Counted from the stretch's first letter, positions 35,259 through 45,214 are shown. The stretch: 64,000 nucleotides of DNA from Marivirga atlantica (GCF_016734805.1 NZ_JAERQG010000001.1:682001-746000); one strand, 5' to 3'. Notes: generated from the sequence alone by a model not told the origin. Translations and numbers: made by a program.

Positions 35259-37286
35259 TTAATTAGGATTCTGTGTGTTGAATTCTTTTTTGCCTGATTC
35301 CAAATAATCTACGAATTTTTGCACGTTGGTTTCATAAGCTATTGGCTCTACTAATAGTTCTCCATTAGCATCAAGCAATACATAATAAGGTTGTGCATTA
35401 TTATTGAATCGGGTTATCTGAAAATCAGCGTTTTGCTTGCCAATAGTCTTTTTCGTTTTGCCATCGTATTCACTTACATACCATTCACTCTCAGGAAGCT
35501 CCTTCTTCTCATCCACATAAAGTGCAAGCATTACAAAGTCATTTTTCAGTCTGGAAAGTACTTCCGGCTCTGACCATACCCTTGCTTCCATTTCACGACA
35601 GTTTACGCAGCCATGGCCTGTGAAATCTACAAAAATTGGTTTGCCTTGTTGTTCAGCACAAGCGAGCGCCTGCTCGTAATCGAAATACCCTTCGATACCA
35701 TGTGGAAAGTGTAAGAACTCATCATATTTAGGTTCCTCACACAATGTGCCTTCCGAACTTGAGATGGCATTGCCAGAGCTGCTTTCTCTTACGATTTCTG
35801 TAATATTAAAATCATGTGTACTCATTGGTGGCAAGTAACCAGCAAGAGCTTTTAGCGGAGCACCAAACAATCCAGGAATCATGTAAACCACAAAACTGAA
35901 TGTTATTAAAGCCAGCATTAAACGACCTACTGATAATTTTTCTATTGGGCTGTCATTTGGTAGCCTAATTTTACCTAAAAGGTAAAGCCCCATAAAGGCA
36001 AAAATCACAATCCATAATACCAGGTAAATATCTCTATCCAGTAAGCCCCAATGGTATACCTGATCTGCAACACTTAAAAATTTTAAGCCTAAAGCAAGTT
36101 CTAAAAAGCCTAAAATTACTTTTACTGAATTCAACCAGCCGCCTGACTTTGGTAAACTTTTTAACCAATCAGGAAATATTGCAAATAAGAAGAACGGTAT
36201 GGCAAAGGCCATTGAGAAGCCAAACATGCCTACCAATGGTTTGATTACCTGACCACCTGCTGATTCTACCAAAATACTTCCTACAATTGGCCCTGTACAA
36301 CTGAATGAAACCAACACTAGAGTGAAAGCCATAAAGAATATACCACCAAGGCCACCTTTGTCAGCTTTGGCATCCATTTTATTAACTAAGCTCGATGGTA
36401 AGTTTATTTCAAAAAGCCCCAAGAAGGAGAGTGCAAACACAAAGAAAACAATAAAGAAGAAAACATTGGGTAACCAATGTGTGCTCAGCCAATTGGCAAA
36501 TTCCGGTCCGTTAATAACTGCTACAACGGTTCCCGCAACCACATAAATTACGACTATTGATAATCCGTAAATAATGGCATTACTGATAGCTTTTCTTCTC
36601 GTTTTGGCCCTTCCTGTAAAGAAGGTAACCGTCATAGGTATCATTGGGAAAACGCAAGGAGTGAGTAATGCTGCTAGTCCCCCTAGGAAGGCTACAAACA
36701 TGAAACCTAATAAGGAATAAGGAGTGGTGGGATCAGGTTGGTTGAGTAATGACTTTTCTTTCTCTCCTTTTAAAGGAGCTTTACTTGCTTTTACCTCACT
36801 TTTTTTTTCTACAGCTGAAGCATTGCCAAAACTAAAATCTTCATCAAAGGGAATACATTTTCCATCAATATCGGAACACACTTGGTAGTTATAATTTCCA
36901 TTTATGTAGAAAGGAGTTTTTGAAATAATTACCTTCTGCTGGAATTCTCCTTCTTTCTTAAAATAAGTGTATTCTCCTTCCCAAATTTCATCATAACCTT
37001 TTGAAGGGTTGATAGGAATAATGCTGTCTACAAGCTGATAGGTGTCGTTTTCTTCAAATTCGAAAGTGGTAACAATAGGTCCTAAATCAGGATCAAAATC
37101 AGATGAATATAAATACCAGTTTTTATCGATTTCAGCTTTAAAAGAAATGGTTAAGGTGTCACCTTTCTCAATGGCCGCTTCTGCCTTAGAAAGTTCCTGC
37201 TTCCAGGAGATAGGTTTTTCAATTTGTGAGAAACCAGCGGACAAAAATAAACCTGCCATAAGCAGGGTTCCCAATAACCTCTTCAT
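35259..37286 (-). CDS. DsbD-like thiol:disulfide interchange protein
   Basis: 675 residues from the ATG at 37286 (the frame begins two codons earlier at a TTG, rejected). A signal peptide (ends AGFSQ) and an N-terminal DsbD-type beta domain with Cys pair near CSDIDGKC precede eight or so membrane helices carrying the paired Cys in LTPCVFPMIP and SFSCTGPIVG. The C-terminus is a thioredoxin-like domain with active site CVNC in GHGCVNCREME. It passes electrons from the cytoplasm to periplasmic thiols, including, plausibly, cytochrome c maturation. Confidence 0.92.
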   Translation of the reverse strand: MKRLLGTLLMAGLFLSAGFSQIEKPISWKQELSKAEAAIEKGDTLTISFKAEIDKNWYLYSSDFDPDLGPIVTTFEFEENDTYQLVDSIIPINPSKGYDEIWEGEYTYFKKEGEFQQKVIISKTPFYINGNYNYQVCSDIDGKCIPFDEDFSFGNASAVEKKSEVKASKAPLKGEKEKSLLNQPDPTTPYSLLGFMFVAFLGGLAALLTPCVFPMIPMTVTFFTGRAKTRRKAISNAIIYGLSIVVIYVVAGTVVAVINGPEFANWLSTHWLPNVFFFIVFFVFALSFLGLFEINLPSSLVNKMDAKADKGGLGGIFFMAFTLVLVSFSCTGPIVGSILVESAGGQVIKPLVGMFGFSMAFAIPFFLFAIFPDWLKSLPKSGGWLNSVKVILGFLELALGLKFLSVADQVYHWGLLDRDIYLVLWIVIFAFMGLYLLGKIRLPNDSPIEKLSVGRLMLALITFSFVVYMIPGLFGAPLKALAGYLPPMSTHDFNITEIVRESSSGNAISSSEGTLCEEPKYDEFLHFPHGIEGYFDYEQALACAEQQGKPIFVDFTGHGCVNCREMEARVWSEPEVLSRLKNDFVMLALYVDEKKELPESEWYVSEYDGKTKKTIGKQNADFQITRFNNNAQPYYVLLDANGELLVEPIAYETNVQKFVDYLESGKKEFNTQNPN

Positions 37287-37367
37287 AAACAATTATATCA
37301 TTTTATTGGTCAATACAGACAACTATTCAACACGAAGATAATATAATTTTGTTCAACCTAAATTGAT

Positions 37368-37601
37368 ATGATGGAAGCGCTAAAAATTAAATGGCTTTTA
37401 TTTGCCATATCAGGACTGATTTTATTGGGTGCAGGCTTGAGTATGGCTATTGATGCAGCTCTTTACAGAATGAATAATTCGGAAAGCTTAAACTGGATTT
37501 TTTATGGAACAGCAGCCCTGATAGTTTTTAATAGTGGAATTTGCCTCTTTGGTCAAGGAGTGATTTTTAGAATAAGAATGGATAATTTGAGAGAAGCCTA
37601 A
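37368..37601 (+). CDS. Small two-helix membrane protein, function unknown
   Basis: 77 residues with two hydrophobic helices (about 9-28 and 43-64) separated by a short polar loop (YRMNNSESLNW) and a basic C-terminus. Two consecutive ATG codons begin the frame. A TAATTTTG -7-like element lies at 37344-37351. Its length and pattern are those of small hypothetical proteins found widely in Bacteroidota. It precedes the DUF427 gene on the same strand by 52 bases. No function inferred. Confidence 0.7.
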   Translation: MMEALKIKWLLFAISGLILLGAGLSMAIDAALYRMNNSESLNWIFYGTAALIVFNSGICLFGQGVIFRIRMDNLREA

Positions 37602-37653
37602 AGAACCTTTGTTGACTTAGCCGTTTAAGAAGTATTAACTAAATAATATACCC

Positions 37654-37935
37654 ATGAAAGCAATTTGGAACGATACAGTAATAGCCGAAAGCAATGATAC
37701 CATTGTCATAGAAGGAAACCATTATTTTCCGCCCAGTGCCATTAAGGATGAATATTTTTCCAAGACGGATTATCACACTGTTTGCCCCTGGAAGGGAACA
37801 GCTTCTTATTATACTTTAAAGGTAAATGGAGAAGAAAATAAGGATGCAGCCTGGTATTATCCTGAAACTAAAGAAATGGCTAAGAATATTGAGAACTATG
37901 TGGCTTTTTGGAAGGGTGTTGAAGTGAAGGAGTGA
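37654..37935 (+). CDS. DUF427 domain protein
   Basis: 93 residues, the whole protein being one DUF427 domain: MKAIWNDTVIAESNDTI at the N-terminus, HYFPPSAIKDEYF, then the conserved CPWKGTASYYTL and AAWYYPETKEMAK blocks. The small beta-rich fold is widespread in bacteria and fungi; no biochemical activity is firmly established. It is cytosolic. Confidence 0.92.
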   Translation: MKAIWNDTVIAESNDTIVIEGNHYFPPSAIKDEYFSKTDYHTVCPWKGTASYYTLKVNGEENKDAAWYYPETKEMAKNIENYVAFWKGVEVKE

Positions 37936-37952
37936 ATGTAGTTATATATTAA

Positions 37953-37985
37953 ATTCATCCTATGACTCAAAGTCATGGGATGAAT
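37953..37985. repeat. Long hairpin with no poly-T tail between DUF427 and DUF2723 genes
   Basis: ATTCATCCTATGACT and AGTCATGGGATGAAT can pair over 15 positions with one T-G mismatch or wobble around a 3-base CAA loop. Unlike the terminator 15 bases further on, it is not followed by T on either strand. Confidence 0.75.
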
Positions 37986-37990
37986 ATCTA

Positions 37991-38024
37991 GTACAATAAA
38001 AAAGGGAGCCATGAGCTCCCTTTT
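37991..38024 (-). terminator. Terminator of the DUF2723 gene
   Basis: Perfect 10-bp stem AAAAGGGAGC / GCTCCCTTTT with a 5-base loop, followed on the minus strand by TTTATTG. Located 26 bases after the DUF2723 stop. Confidence 0.9.
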
Positions 38025-38049
38025 CCGTATCCTATATCTTAAAATTGAT

Positions 38050-41007
38050 TTACATCTTTTCGTAAAGCACTCTTATCTCATCCTGATATTCAAGAGCCTT
38101 TTCATTTAAGTCGTACTGACGAAGAATCTGAACGATTTGAGAAAGTACCGCAATACTGATCTGTCTTTCTCTGCTCATGTAAGGCAATTCATGATCTATT
38201 AAATAATTGAATAGCTCATAATTATCTTTCCACATGCCTTCTACTAAAGCAAGTCCTTTTTCATCATTACCTGTGGCAAAGTATACCTGAGCAAAATCGA
38301 GCCCGGTAATATCCATCGGTACAGCTTCAGGTGAAATAGTTTTCATGATATAGTCAACTACTTCAACAGCTTTTTCATCTTGACCTTCTTGCACTAAAGA
38401 AGTGGCTAAAGAAGCATATACAGATCTATGATTTAAGAAGAAGTTTCTGTAATTCTGGTTATAATAAACCTCAGGATCTGCAGTATTGGTGAAGCTAAAA
38501 TCATTCATCAGGTTATTATACATCACATCAGTATTAACAAACTCAGCGTTCACATTTGGTTTTTCAATTGGTAATAGCCTGTAGGTCAATCCTTCCTGAA
38601 TTACATACTTTCTCAAATCCATTTTTACTCCGTTCAGAGAAGTGGTGTTGAAATAGATTGGTCTCTCCCAATTGTTTTCATTCATGATGTCAAGAATCAT
38701 CAGGTCTTTTTTCTCCAGACCATTACCTTTCACATTCCAGGTCATTCTATCCACCATAAATTGCTTTTTGTCTTCAGGAATAAGACCTAAAGATTTAACC
38801 TGATTAGTGTCAATTGCCATGGTTAAAGTTTTGGATGGCAACATATTGTACTTACCAACTGAAGTAGGTATTTGCAGACTAGGATTATTTTTCCTGATTA
38901 AGTCTAAATATCTGTCAATAGGAATAGCGCCTTTAATACCAGAGTTACTCATGTAAGGCAAATAATCGTTCAAGCCACCTTGCTTCACTTGCTCTTCACT
39001 TAAGCTCATAGGAATAGGCTCAGAATCGTATGAGTTCTGTCTCATCTGGTTTACATACCAGTCTGTATTGAAATAACTCAGCACGATTACACGTACATCC
39101 GTTCTGAATCCTTCCACTTCTTGTATAAACCAGAGCGGGAAAGTATCATTATCACCTCCGGTAAATAGAATGGCGTTAGGTGCACATGATGCTAAGTAAT
39201 TTCTGGCAGCATCTACAGAGAAATATCTGTCGGATCTATCATGGTCATCATAACCTTCAGCGGCCATAATACCAGGAACTATTAAGCAGAGAACACCAGC
39301 AGCAATACTTGCCACTTTAGGATTTTTCAACGCTTTCTCAAAAGCAGTTGCTAAACCTAAGACTCCGAAGCCTATCCAGAAGGCAAAAGCATAATAAGAT
39401 CCTACATAAATATAGTCTCTTTCTCTAGGCTCAGTGGCAGGCGAGTTTAGGTAGAGTATTAAAGCAACTCCAGTTAAAATGAAAAATAAACCTACTACAG
39501 AGAATCCTTTTTCATCCTTTTTAGCATGATAAAGTAAGCCGACAATGCCTAGAATAAATGGCAACATCCAGAAGTTATTTCTGGCTTTGTTTTCTTTAAT
39601 CTGTTCTGGTAGATCAGAGTTGTCGGCAAACATGGTTTTCCAACCGGCACCTTCAATATCACTTTCTCTGCCGGCATAATTCCACATTAAATACCTAAAA
39701 TACATATGCCCCAATTGATAGCGGAACATAAATACCAGGTTATCGGTGAAGTTTGGTTTTTCATTTTGTCTTAAACCAGTCCATCTACGGTATTCTTCAG
39801 CATGACCCGGAGCTGCACTGTACATTCTTGGTAGAATGGTGGTTCTCTTAGGATCGTACTTAGTTTCTATTTTATAATCTGTAATCTCATATTCATCTTC
39901 TCCTTTAGTGTAAATAGGAGCTCCTTTTTCCTGAGAGATTACTTCTGCATCAAAATATTGCCCGCTTAATAAAGGACGTGAACCATACTGATCTCTATTA
40001 AGGTATGATAATAGATTCATCACGTTTTCAGGATTATTCTGATCAATCGGAGGATTGTACTGCGAGCGAATCAATACTACAAAGTACGATGAGTACCCGA
40101 TTATGATAAAGGATAAACCCAGTAGGAAAGTGTTAAGGTTAATCCTGCTTGTTTTAGCCGACCAGTATATTCCATAACCAAAAGCACCTAATAAGATAAT
40201 TCCGAATATTAGGGCTCCTGAACCAAATGGAAGTCCAATAGTATTCACAAAGAATATTTCAAACTTGCCAATCAAACCCGGTAAGCCTAGAATGATAAAT
40301 TGCCAGATGAGTATTAAAATACCTGAACTGATCAGAAGTGCATAAACAACACCTTTAAAGGTTACTTTAGGGTATTTCTTGAAGTAATAAATTAGTCCTA
40401 ATGCAGGAAGTGCCACAATGTTTAACAAGTGAACACCAATGGAAAGTCCTATAATGTAAGCTATTAGAATCAACCATCTGTTGGCTTGAGCTTCCTCTTC
40501 TATCACGTCCCACTTAAGCATTGCCCAGAAAACAAGTGCTATCAGGAATGATGACATGGCATAAACCTCAGCTTCTACTGCTGACCACCAAAAGGAATCA
40601 GAAAAAGTAAATGCTAAACTACCGATGGCACCAGCAAGGATAATTCTTAAAGTTTGTGCGCTATCAGCTTCACCTACTTTTATACCCATGATTTTGTGCG
40701 CCAATAAATTAATAGACCAGAATAAAAACAGAATAGTAAAGCCGCTACTTAGGGCTGACACTAAGTTTACTGCAAAACCAACTGACTCTACATCGCTGGC
40801 AGCAAACATTGAAAACATACGGCCTATCAATAAGAACATTGGAGCACCTGCGGGATGAGGTACCTGTAATTTGTAGGCACTGGCGATAAATTCAGCGCAA
40901 TCCCAGAAGCTGGCGACAGGCTCAATGGTAGAGATATATACACCTGAGGCCACAATGAAGATAAGCCAACCGACTATATTGTTTATTTTCTGATATGAGT
41001 TCATCAT
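38050..41007 (-). CDS. DUF2723 polytopic membrane protein, GT-C glycosyltransferase-like
   Basis: 985 residues. The N-terminal 580 or so residues form about 13 membrane helices; the first external loop has SFWDCAEFIASAYKLQ and PHPAGAP, where Asp and Glu resemble the acidic catalytic pair of GT-C glycosyltransferases. The soluble C-terminal part has a globular domain (GGDNDTFPLWF near 610) and, at the end, TPR-like helices (SLVQEGQDEKAVEVVDYI). DUF2723 proteins are abundant in Bacteroidota, and a role in protein or lipid glycosylation is likely, but the donor and acceptor are unknown. It stands alone, divergent from truA. Confidence 0.85.
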   Translation of the reverse strand: MMNSYQKINNIVGWLIFIVASGVYISTIEPVASFWDCAEFIASAYKLQVPHPAGAPMFLLIGRMFSMFAASDVESVGFAVNLVSALSSGFTILFLFWSINLLAHKIMGIKVGEADSAQTLRIILAGAIGSLAFTFSDSFWWSAVEAEVYAMSSFLIALVFWAMLKWDVIEEEAQANRWLILIAYIIGLSIGVHLLNIVALPALGLIYYFKKYPKVTFKGVVYALLISSGILILIWQFIILGLPGLIGKFEIFFVNTIGLPFGSGALIFGIILLGAFGYGIYWSAKTSRINLNTFLLGLSFIIIGYSSYFVVLIRSQYNPPIDQNNPENVMNLLSYLNRDQYGSRPLLSGQYFDAEVISQEKGAPIYTKGEDEYEITDYKIETKYDPKRTTILPRMYSAAPGHAEEYRRWTGLRQNEKPNFTDNLVFMFRYQLGHMYFRYLMWNYAGRESDIEGAGWKTMFADNSDLPEQIKENKARNNFWMLPFILGIVGLLYHAKKDEKGFSVVGLFFILTGVALILYLNSPATEPRERDYIYVGSYYAFAFWIGFGVLGLATAFEKALKNPKVASIAAGVLCLIVPGIMAAEGYDDHDRSDRYFSVDAARNYLASCAPNAILFTGGDNDTFPLWFIQEVEGFRTDVRVIVLSYFNTDWYVNQMRQNSYDSEPIPMSLSEEQVKQGGLNDYLPYMSNSGIKGAIPIDRYLDLIRKNNPSLQIPTSVGKYNMLPSKTLTMAIDTNQVKSLGLIPEDKKQFMVDRMTWNVKGNGLEKKDLMILDIMNENNWERPIYFNTTSLNGVKMDLRKYVIQEGLTYRLLPIEKPNVNAEFVNTDVMYNNLMNDFSFTNTADPEVYYNQNYRNFFLNHRSVYASLATSLVQEGQDEKAVEVVDYIMKTISPEAVPMDITGLDFAQVYFATGNDEKGLALVEGMWKDNYELFNYLIDHELPYMSRERQISIAVLSQIVQILRQYDLNEKALEYQDEIRVLYEKM

Positions 41008-41175
41008 AGGGTTAAAGTTTTCAAATTGAGGCGAAAATAAGAAATAATGCTGTTAAGGACATGGATTAACAAAAGTTTTATATAATTCAACTGATTGGCG
41101 GTAAATATTGTATGTCATTTGCCATTTTACAGCAAGAATGCAGTAATAGCATTCATTTTTATACATCTTTGCAAC

Positions 41176-41928
41176 ATGCGAAAATTTTTCCTCACAGTGG
41201 CCTATAAAGGAACTGCCTACCATGGTTGGCAAAAACAGCCCAATGCGGTTAGCGTGCAGGAGAAAATCGAAACGTCATTAAGTACTTTATTACAAACCGA
41301 AACAGCCATTTTAGGAAGTGGACGCACAGACACTGGTGTACATGCCACTGCGCAGGTATTTCAGTTAGAACTGCCTAACGATATTGATATTTCGCAAATT
41401 GTTTATAGGCTTAATAAATTACTACCACACGATATTGCTGTGTCTGATTATAAGGAAGTTAATGAAGATACTCATGCACGTTTTGACGCAGTGAGCCGAA
41501 GCTATGAATACCACATCAACACAAAGAAAAATGCCTTCACTCAGGATTTAAGTTATTATTTCACTCATTCATTGGATGTTCCGCTGATGAATGAGGCTGC
41601 TGAAAGTATGAAAGCATTTACTGACTTTGAGAGCTTCAGCAAAGTAAAAACTGATGTAAATACATTTAATTGCGAAATATTTGAGGCAATTTGGAAACCT
41701 CACAACGAGCTTTTGGTTTTCCACGTTAGTGCGAACAGGTTTCTCAGAGGTATGGTCCGAACAATTGTTGGAACCTTATTGGAAGTTGGCCTGCACAATT
41801 TAACAGTAGAGGGATTTAAAAATATTATTGAAAGTAAAGATAGAAAGGCTGCAGGGAGATCGGTGCCAGCCCATGGTTTGTTTCTTACCTCAGTAAAATA
41901 TCCTCAAAAAATATATAAAGCAGATTGA
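41176..41928 (+). CDS. truA: tRNA pseudouridine(38-40) synthase TruA
   Basis: 250 residues from the ATG at 41176, giving the canonical N-terminus MRKFFLTVAYKGTAYHGWQ; the frame is open 27 codons upstream, but that extension is not TruA-like. The catalytic Asp is in GSGRTDTGVHA. It isomerises uridines 38-40 in the anticodon arm. Its TGA stop overlaps the TTG start of the downstream ABC exporter. Confidence 0.96.
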   Translation: MRKFFLTVAYKGTAYHGWQKQPNAVSVQEKIETSLSTLLQTETAILGSGRTDTGVHATAQVFQLELPNDIDISQIVYRLNKLLPHDIAVSDYKEVNEDTHARFDAVSRSYEYHINTKKNAFTQDLSYYFTHSLDVPLMNEAAESMKAFTDFESFSKVKTDVNTFNCEIFEAIWKPHNELLVFHVSANRFLRGMVRTIVGTLLEVGLHNLTVEGFKNIIESKDRKAAGRSVPAHGLFLTSVKYPQKIYKAD

Positions 41929-43697
41929 AGAAAGATAATATAAAGAGCGGAAACATTATTGATACAGATGTACTCAAGCGTCTGTATAAATATGTGAAAC
42001 CGTATCAGGGTAATTTTTATTTTTTGGTGTTTCTGACCATTGCCGTGGCGGTGTTGGCTCCTGCCAGACCTTATTTAATACAGAAGGCCATTGACGGGCC
42101 TATTGCTTCCGGAGATTTTAATGGACTTGTTTGGTTGATGGCCTTGCTTGTAGGCTTACTGATTATTCAGGCCGTAGTGCAATATGGCCATACCTATCTT
42201 TCCGGCTGGATTGGTCAATATATTGTGAGAGATATCAGGCTAAAACTTTACAGACATTTATTAGGCCTCAGATTAAAATTCTTTGATAAAACACCCATTG
42301 GCCGATTAGTGACGCGAAATGTTTCAGATGTTGAGCAATTGTCTGATGTATTCAGTCAGGGGTTAGCTGCAATGATCGGTGATGCCCTCCAGATATTAGT
42401 AATCTTAGGGATGATGTTTGCCATGAGCTGGAAACTGACTTTAGTTTCATTAGCAACTTTACCGCTACTTTTCCTTAGTACCTACATCTTTAAAGAAAAA
42501 GTTAAAGTAGCATTTAATGAGGTGCGTAATGCTGTGTCTAACTTAAATTCATTTGTTCAGGAGCATGTGAGTGGCATGTCCATCGTACAAATATTCACGG
42601 CTGAAAAAAGAGAGTATGAAGCTTTTGAGGAAATAAACAAAGAGCATAAAAAGGCTAATATCAGATCAGTACTTTATTATTCCATTTACTTTCCGGTAGC
42701 TGAAGTAATTCAGGCAACAGGTATTGGTTTGTTAGTTTGGTATGGCTCAAAAGGCGTAATTAATGAGATAGAGACAGGGATTTCTTTAGGGATGTTGGTG
42801 GCCTTTATTCTTTACATTCAAATGTTTTTTAGGCCTATACGCTTGATTGCCGATCGGTTCAACACACTTCAAATGGGTATTGTAAGCTCAAGCCGTATTC
42901 TTAACCTGCTGGATAATAAAGAGCATATTCCAAATAATGGTGACTTGCAACCTGAAAAAATAGAAGGAGATATCAAGTTTAAAAATGTAGACTTCGCTTA
43001 TAATGAGGATGAAACTGTTTTAAGAGATATCTCTTTCGAAGTAAAGGAAGGAGAAACTGTAGCCTTGGTAGGTGCTACTGGTGCTGGTAAATCTTCAGTA
43101 ATTAATTTATTGAGCAGATTTTACGATATCCAAAGTGGAAGTATTACCATTAATGAAGAAGATATCAAAAACTATGACCTCGATTATTTAAGGCGGAACA
43201 TTGGGGTTGTGCTTCAAGATGTTTTTCTCTTTTCAGATACCATAGAATACAATATTACTTTAGGCAATCCTGATATAACACAAGAGCAACTACAACATGC
43301 TGCTGAAATAGTAGGTGCGAAAAAATTTATAGAAAAACTGCCCGGAGGTTTTCAATATAATGTGATGGAGCGTGGAGCTACTTTATCGGTAGGTCAGCGC
43401 CAGCTAATCTCATTTGTAAGAGCATTGGTGTATGATCCTAAAATTATTGTGTTGGATGAAGCTACTTCTTCAGTAGATACTGAAACGGAAGAGCTTATAC
43501 AAAGTGCCATTGAGAAGATGATGAAGGGTAGAACGTCCATCGTTATTGCGCACAGGTTATCAACTATACAAAGTGCTGATAAAATTATTGTGCTTGATAA
43601 GGGTGAAATAAAAGAGACAGGCACGCATAATGAACTCCTTGAAAAGGACGGTTTCTATGCTCAGCTTCACGCTATGCAGTATAAAGAAACGCTCTAG
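41925..43697 (+). CDS. MsbA-like ABC exporter with TTG start
   Basis: 590 residues. Type I exporter membrane domain plus ATPase domain: Walker A GATGAGKSS, signature variant LSVGQRQLISFVRAL (V replaces the usual G), Walker B IIVLDEATSSVD and switch His in IAHRLST. The start must be TTG at 41925: an in-frame TAA lies three codons upstream at 41916 and the next ATG is far inside the membrane domain. The start overlaps the truA stop by 4 bases (TTGA), giving translational coupling. The LSVGQ variant is shared by a subgroup of lipid-linked exporters. Substrate unknown. Confidence 0.92.
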   Translation: MKKDNIKSGNIIDTDVLKRLYKYVKPYQGNFYFLVFLTIAVAVLAPARPYLIQKAIDGPIASGDFNGLVWLMALLVGLLIIQAVVQYGHTYLSGWIGQYIVRDIRLKLYRHLLGLRLKFFDKTPIGRLVTRNVSDVEQLSDVFSQGLAAMIGDALQILVILGMMFAMSWKLTLVSLATLPLLFLSTYIFKEKVKVAFNEVRNAVSNLNSFVQEHVSGMSIVQIFTAEKREYEAFEEINKEHKKANIRSVLYYSIYFPVAEVIQATGIGLLVWYGSKGVINEIETGISLGMLVAFILYIQMFFRPIRLIADRFNTLQMGIVSSSRILNLLDNKEHIPNNGDLQPEKIEGDIKFKNVDFAYNEDETVLRDISFEVKEGETVALVGATGAGKSSVINLLSRFYDIQSGSITINEEDIKNYDLDYLRRNIGVVLQDVFLFSDTIEYNITLGNPDITQEQLQHAAEIVGAKKFIEKLPGGFQYNVMERGATLSVGQRQLISFVRALVYDPKIIVLDEATSSVDTETEELIQSAIEKMMKGRTSIVIAHRLSTIQSADKIIVLDKGEIKETGTHNELLEKDGFYAQLHAMQYKETL

Positions 43698-43749
43698 TTT
43701 TTATCAGTCCAATTCACTAATTTGAGTCCTGAACTGCAACTTTTAGGAC

Positions 43750-45156
43750 ATGAATATTATCAACTGGCTGAGTTCCATAGGTACAAAACAAAAAATGGAT
43801 GACGACCTTAAAAATAAAATAAGGCTCAGCAACTATCTCACAAGTGCTTTTTTGGTAATCATTATCACCTACAGTGTGATTTCTTTTTTCCTGATTCCTG
43901 AGATTATAAATTATTGCCTGTTAGGTTTTGTACTTTATGCTGCTAACCTTGCTTTCTCTTATTTCGGATTTCATCGGCTTACCCGTTTCGGTATAAGCCT
44001 GTTTCCGCCAATTGTAATTGCAGTACTTCATGCTACAATTATGCAACCCGGTGAACCACCACGTAATGAAATTTACGTTTTTCAGGCTATTGCTTGTTTA
44101 ATACCTTTTGCAGTATTTGATATCAGAAGATTGGTTTACTGGCTAGGTCCTTTCCTCTTCTCTTTTTTATTACTTTTTTACATTGAGGAGCTCAATAATT
44201 ATTTCAACACGGAGTTAGATAGCTCTATTTTTGATACGGGCTGGCTGTATTTTGCCATCATAGCAGGAGCTGTTATGGTTGGTGCTTTTATCATTATTTT
44301 CTTGAAATATCTGAATCTTGTGCAATTCAAGCGAACCAGCGAATTATTAAGTGAAATTGAAGAGGAGAATAAGCGAGCGCAGGAAAAGGAGCAGGAGTTG
44401 ACTAAAACCCTTTCTGATTTAGAAGTAGCTCAAAAGGAAGAATCAAAAAGAAATTGGAAAACCAGCGGTCTGGCGGAAATTGGCAATTTACTAAGGGTTG
44501 AAGATGACCTAGATGAATTGTGTGATAAAATAATTGCTTACATCGTAAAGTATATGGAAGCTAGCCAAGGGGCTCTTTTCCTGCTGGATGATGATACTAC
44601 CAAAGACAGGCAGGAGCAAGAACTTTATATTAAGTCAGCCTACGCTTATGAGCGCAAAAAACGACTTGACCACCGCGTACAAGCTGGTGAAGGGTTGATA
44701 GGACAGTGTTTCCTTGAAAAGGACTATATCTATCTAACTGAGGTACCTGATAGCTTCATCAGTATTAAAAGTGGGTTAGGTGATGCAAATCCACGATCAA
44801 TCCTGATAACGCCTATGATTGTGAATGAACAGGTTTACGGTATTTTTGAAATAGCTTCGTTTAAAGAAATTGAACAATATCAGATTGATTTTATGATGGA
44901 GTTAGGAGAAAACATTGCAATGACGCTTAATAACTTTAAAGTAAATGAGCGCACCAAGAAACTCTTAGAAGAAACTCAGGAGCAGTCAGAGCAACTCAGA
45001 TCTCAGGAAGAAGAAATGCGCCAGAATATGGAGGAATTACAAGCCACTCAGGAGGAACAGGAAAGACAGCAAAAGGAGATGGCTGAAAAAATAAAAGAAT
45101 TAGAGCGAGAGAAAGCGCAGGCATTAAGCCGATTGGCAGAACTCGAAACCGATTAA
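43750..45156 (+). CDS. Membrane-bound GAF sensor protein with C-terminal coiled coil
   Basis: 468 residues. About six membrane helices (roughly 30-195), a short coiled coil (200-235), a GAF domain (about 240-395; GEGLIGQCFLEKDYIYLTEVP and NPRSILITPMIVNEQVYGIF) and a Gln/Glu-rich coiled-coil tail (395-468). There is no histidine kinase, cyclase or methyl-accepting signature, so the output must pass through the coiled coil to a partner. GAF domains bind small ligands or sense redox state. It lies 52 bases after the ABC exporter and 89 bases before an ABC-2 system. Confidence 0.85.
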   Translation: MNIINWLSSIGTKQKMDDDLKNKIRLSNYLTSAFLVIIITYSVISFFLIPEIINYCLLGFVLYAANLAFSYFGFHRLTRFGISLFPPIVIAVLHATIMQPGEPPRNEIYVFQAIACLIPFAVFDIRRLVYWLGPFLFSFLLLFYIEELNNYFNTELDSSIFDTGWLYFAIIAGAVMVGAFIIIFLKYLNLVQFKRTSELLSEIEEENKRAQEKEQELTKTLSDLEVAQKEESKRNWKTSGLAEIGNLLRVEDDLDELCDKIIAYIVKYMEASQGALFLLDDDTTKDRQEQELYIKSAYAYERKKRLDHRVQAGEGLIGQCFLEKDYIYLTEVPDSFISIKSGLGDANPRSILITPMIVNEQVYGIFEIASFKEIEQYQIDFMMELGENIAMTLNNFKVNERTKKLLEETQEQSEQLRSQEEEMRQNMEELQATQEEQERQQKEMAEKIKELEREKAQALSRLAELETD

Positions 45157-45214
45157 AACAATCATTTTTTTAAACCATTCTTGTAATTTTTATAGGTTAC
45201 CTACACATTTTAAA

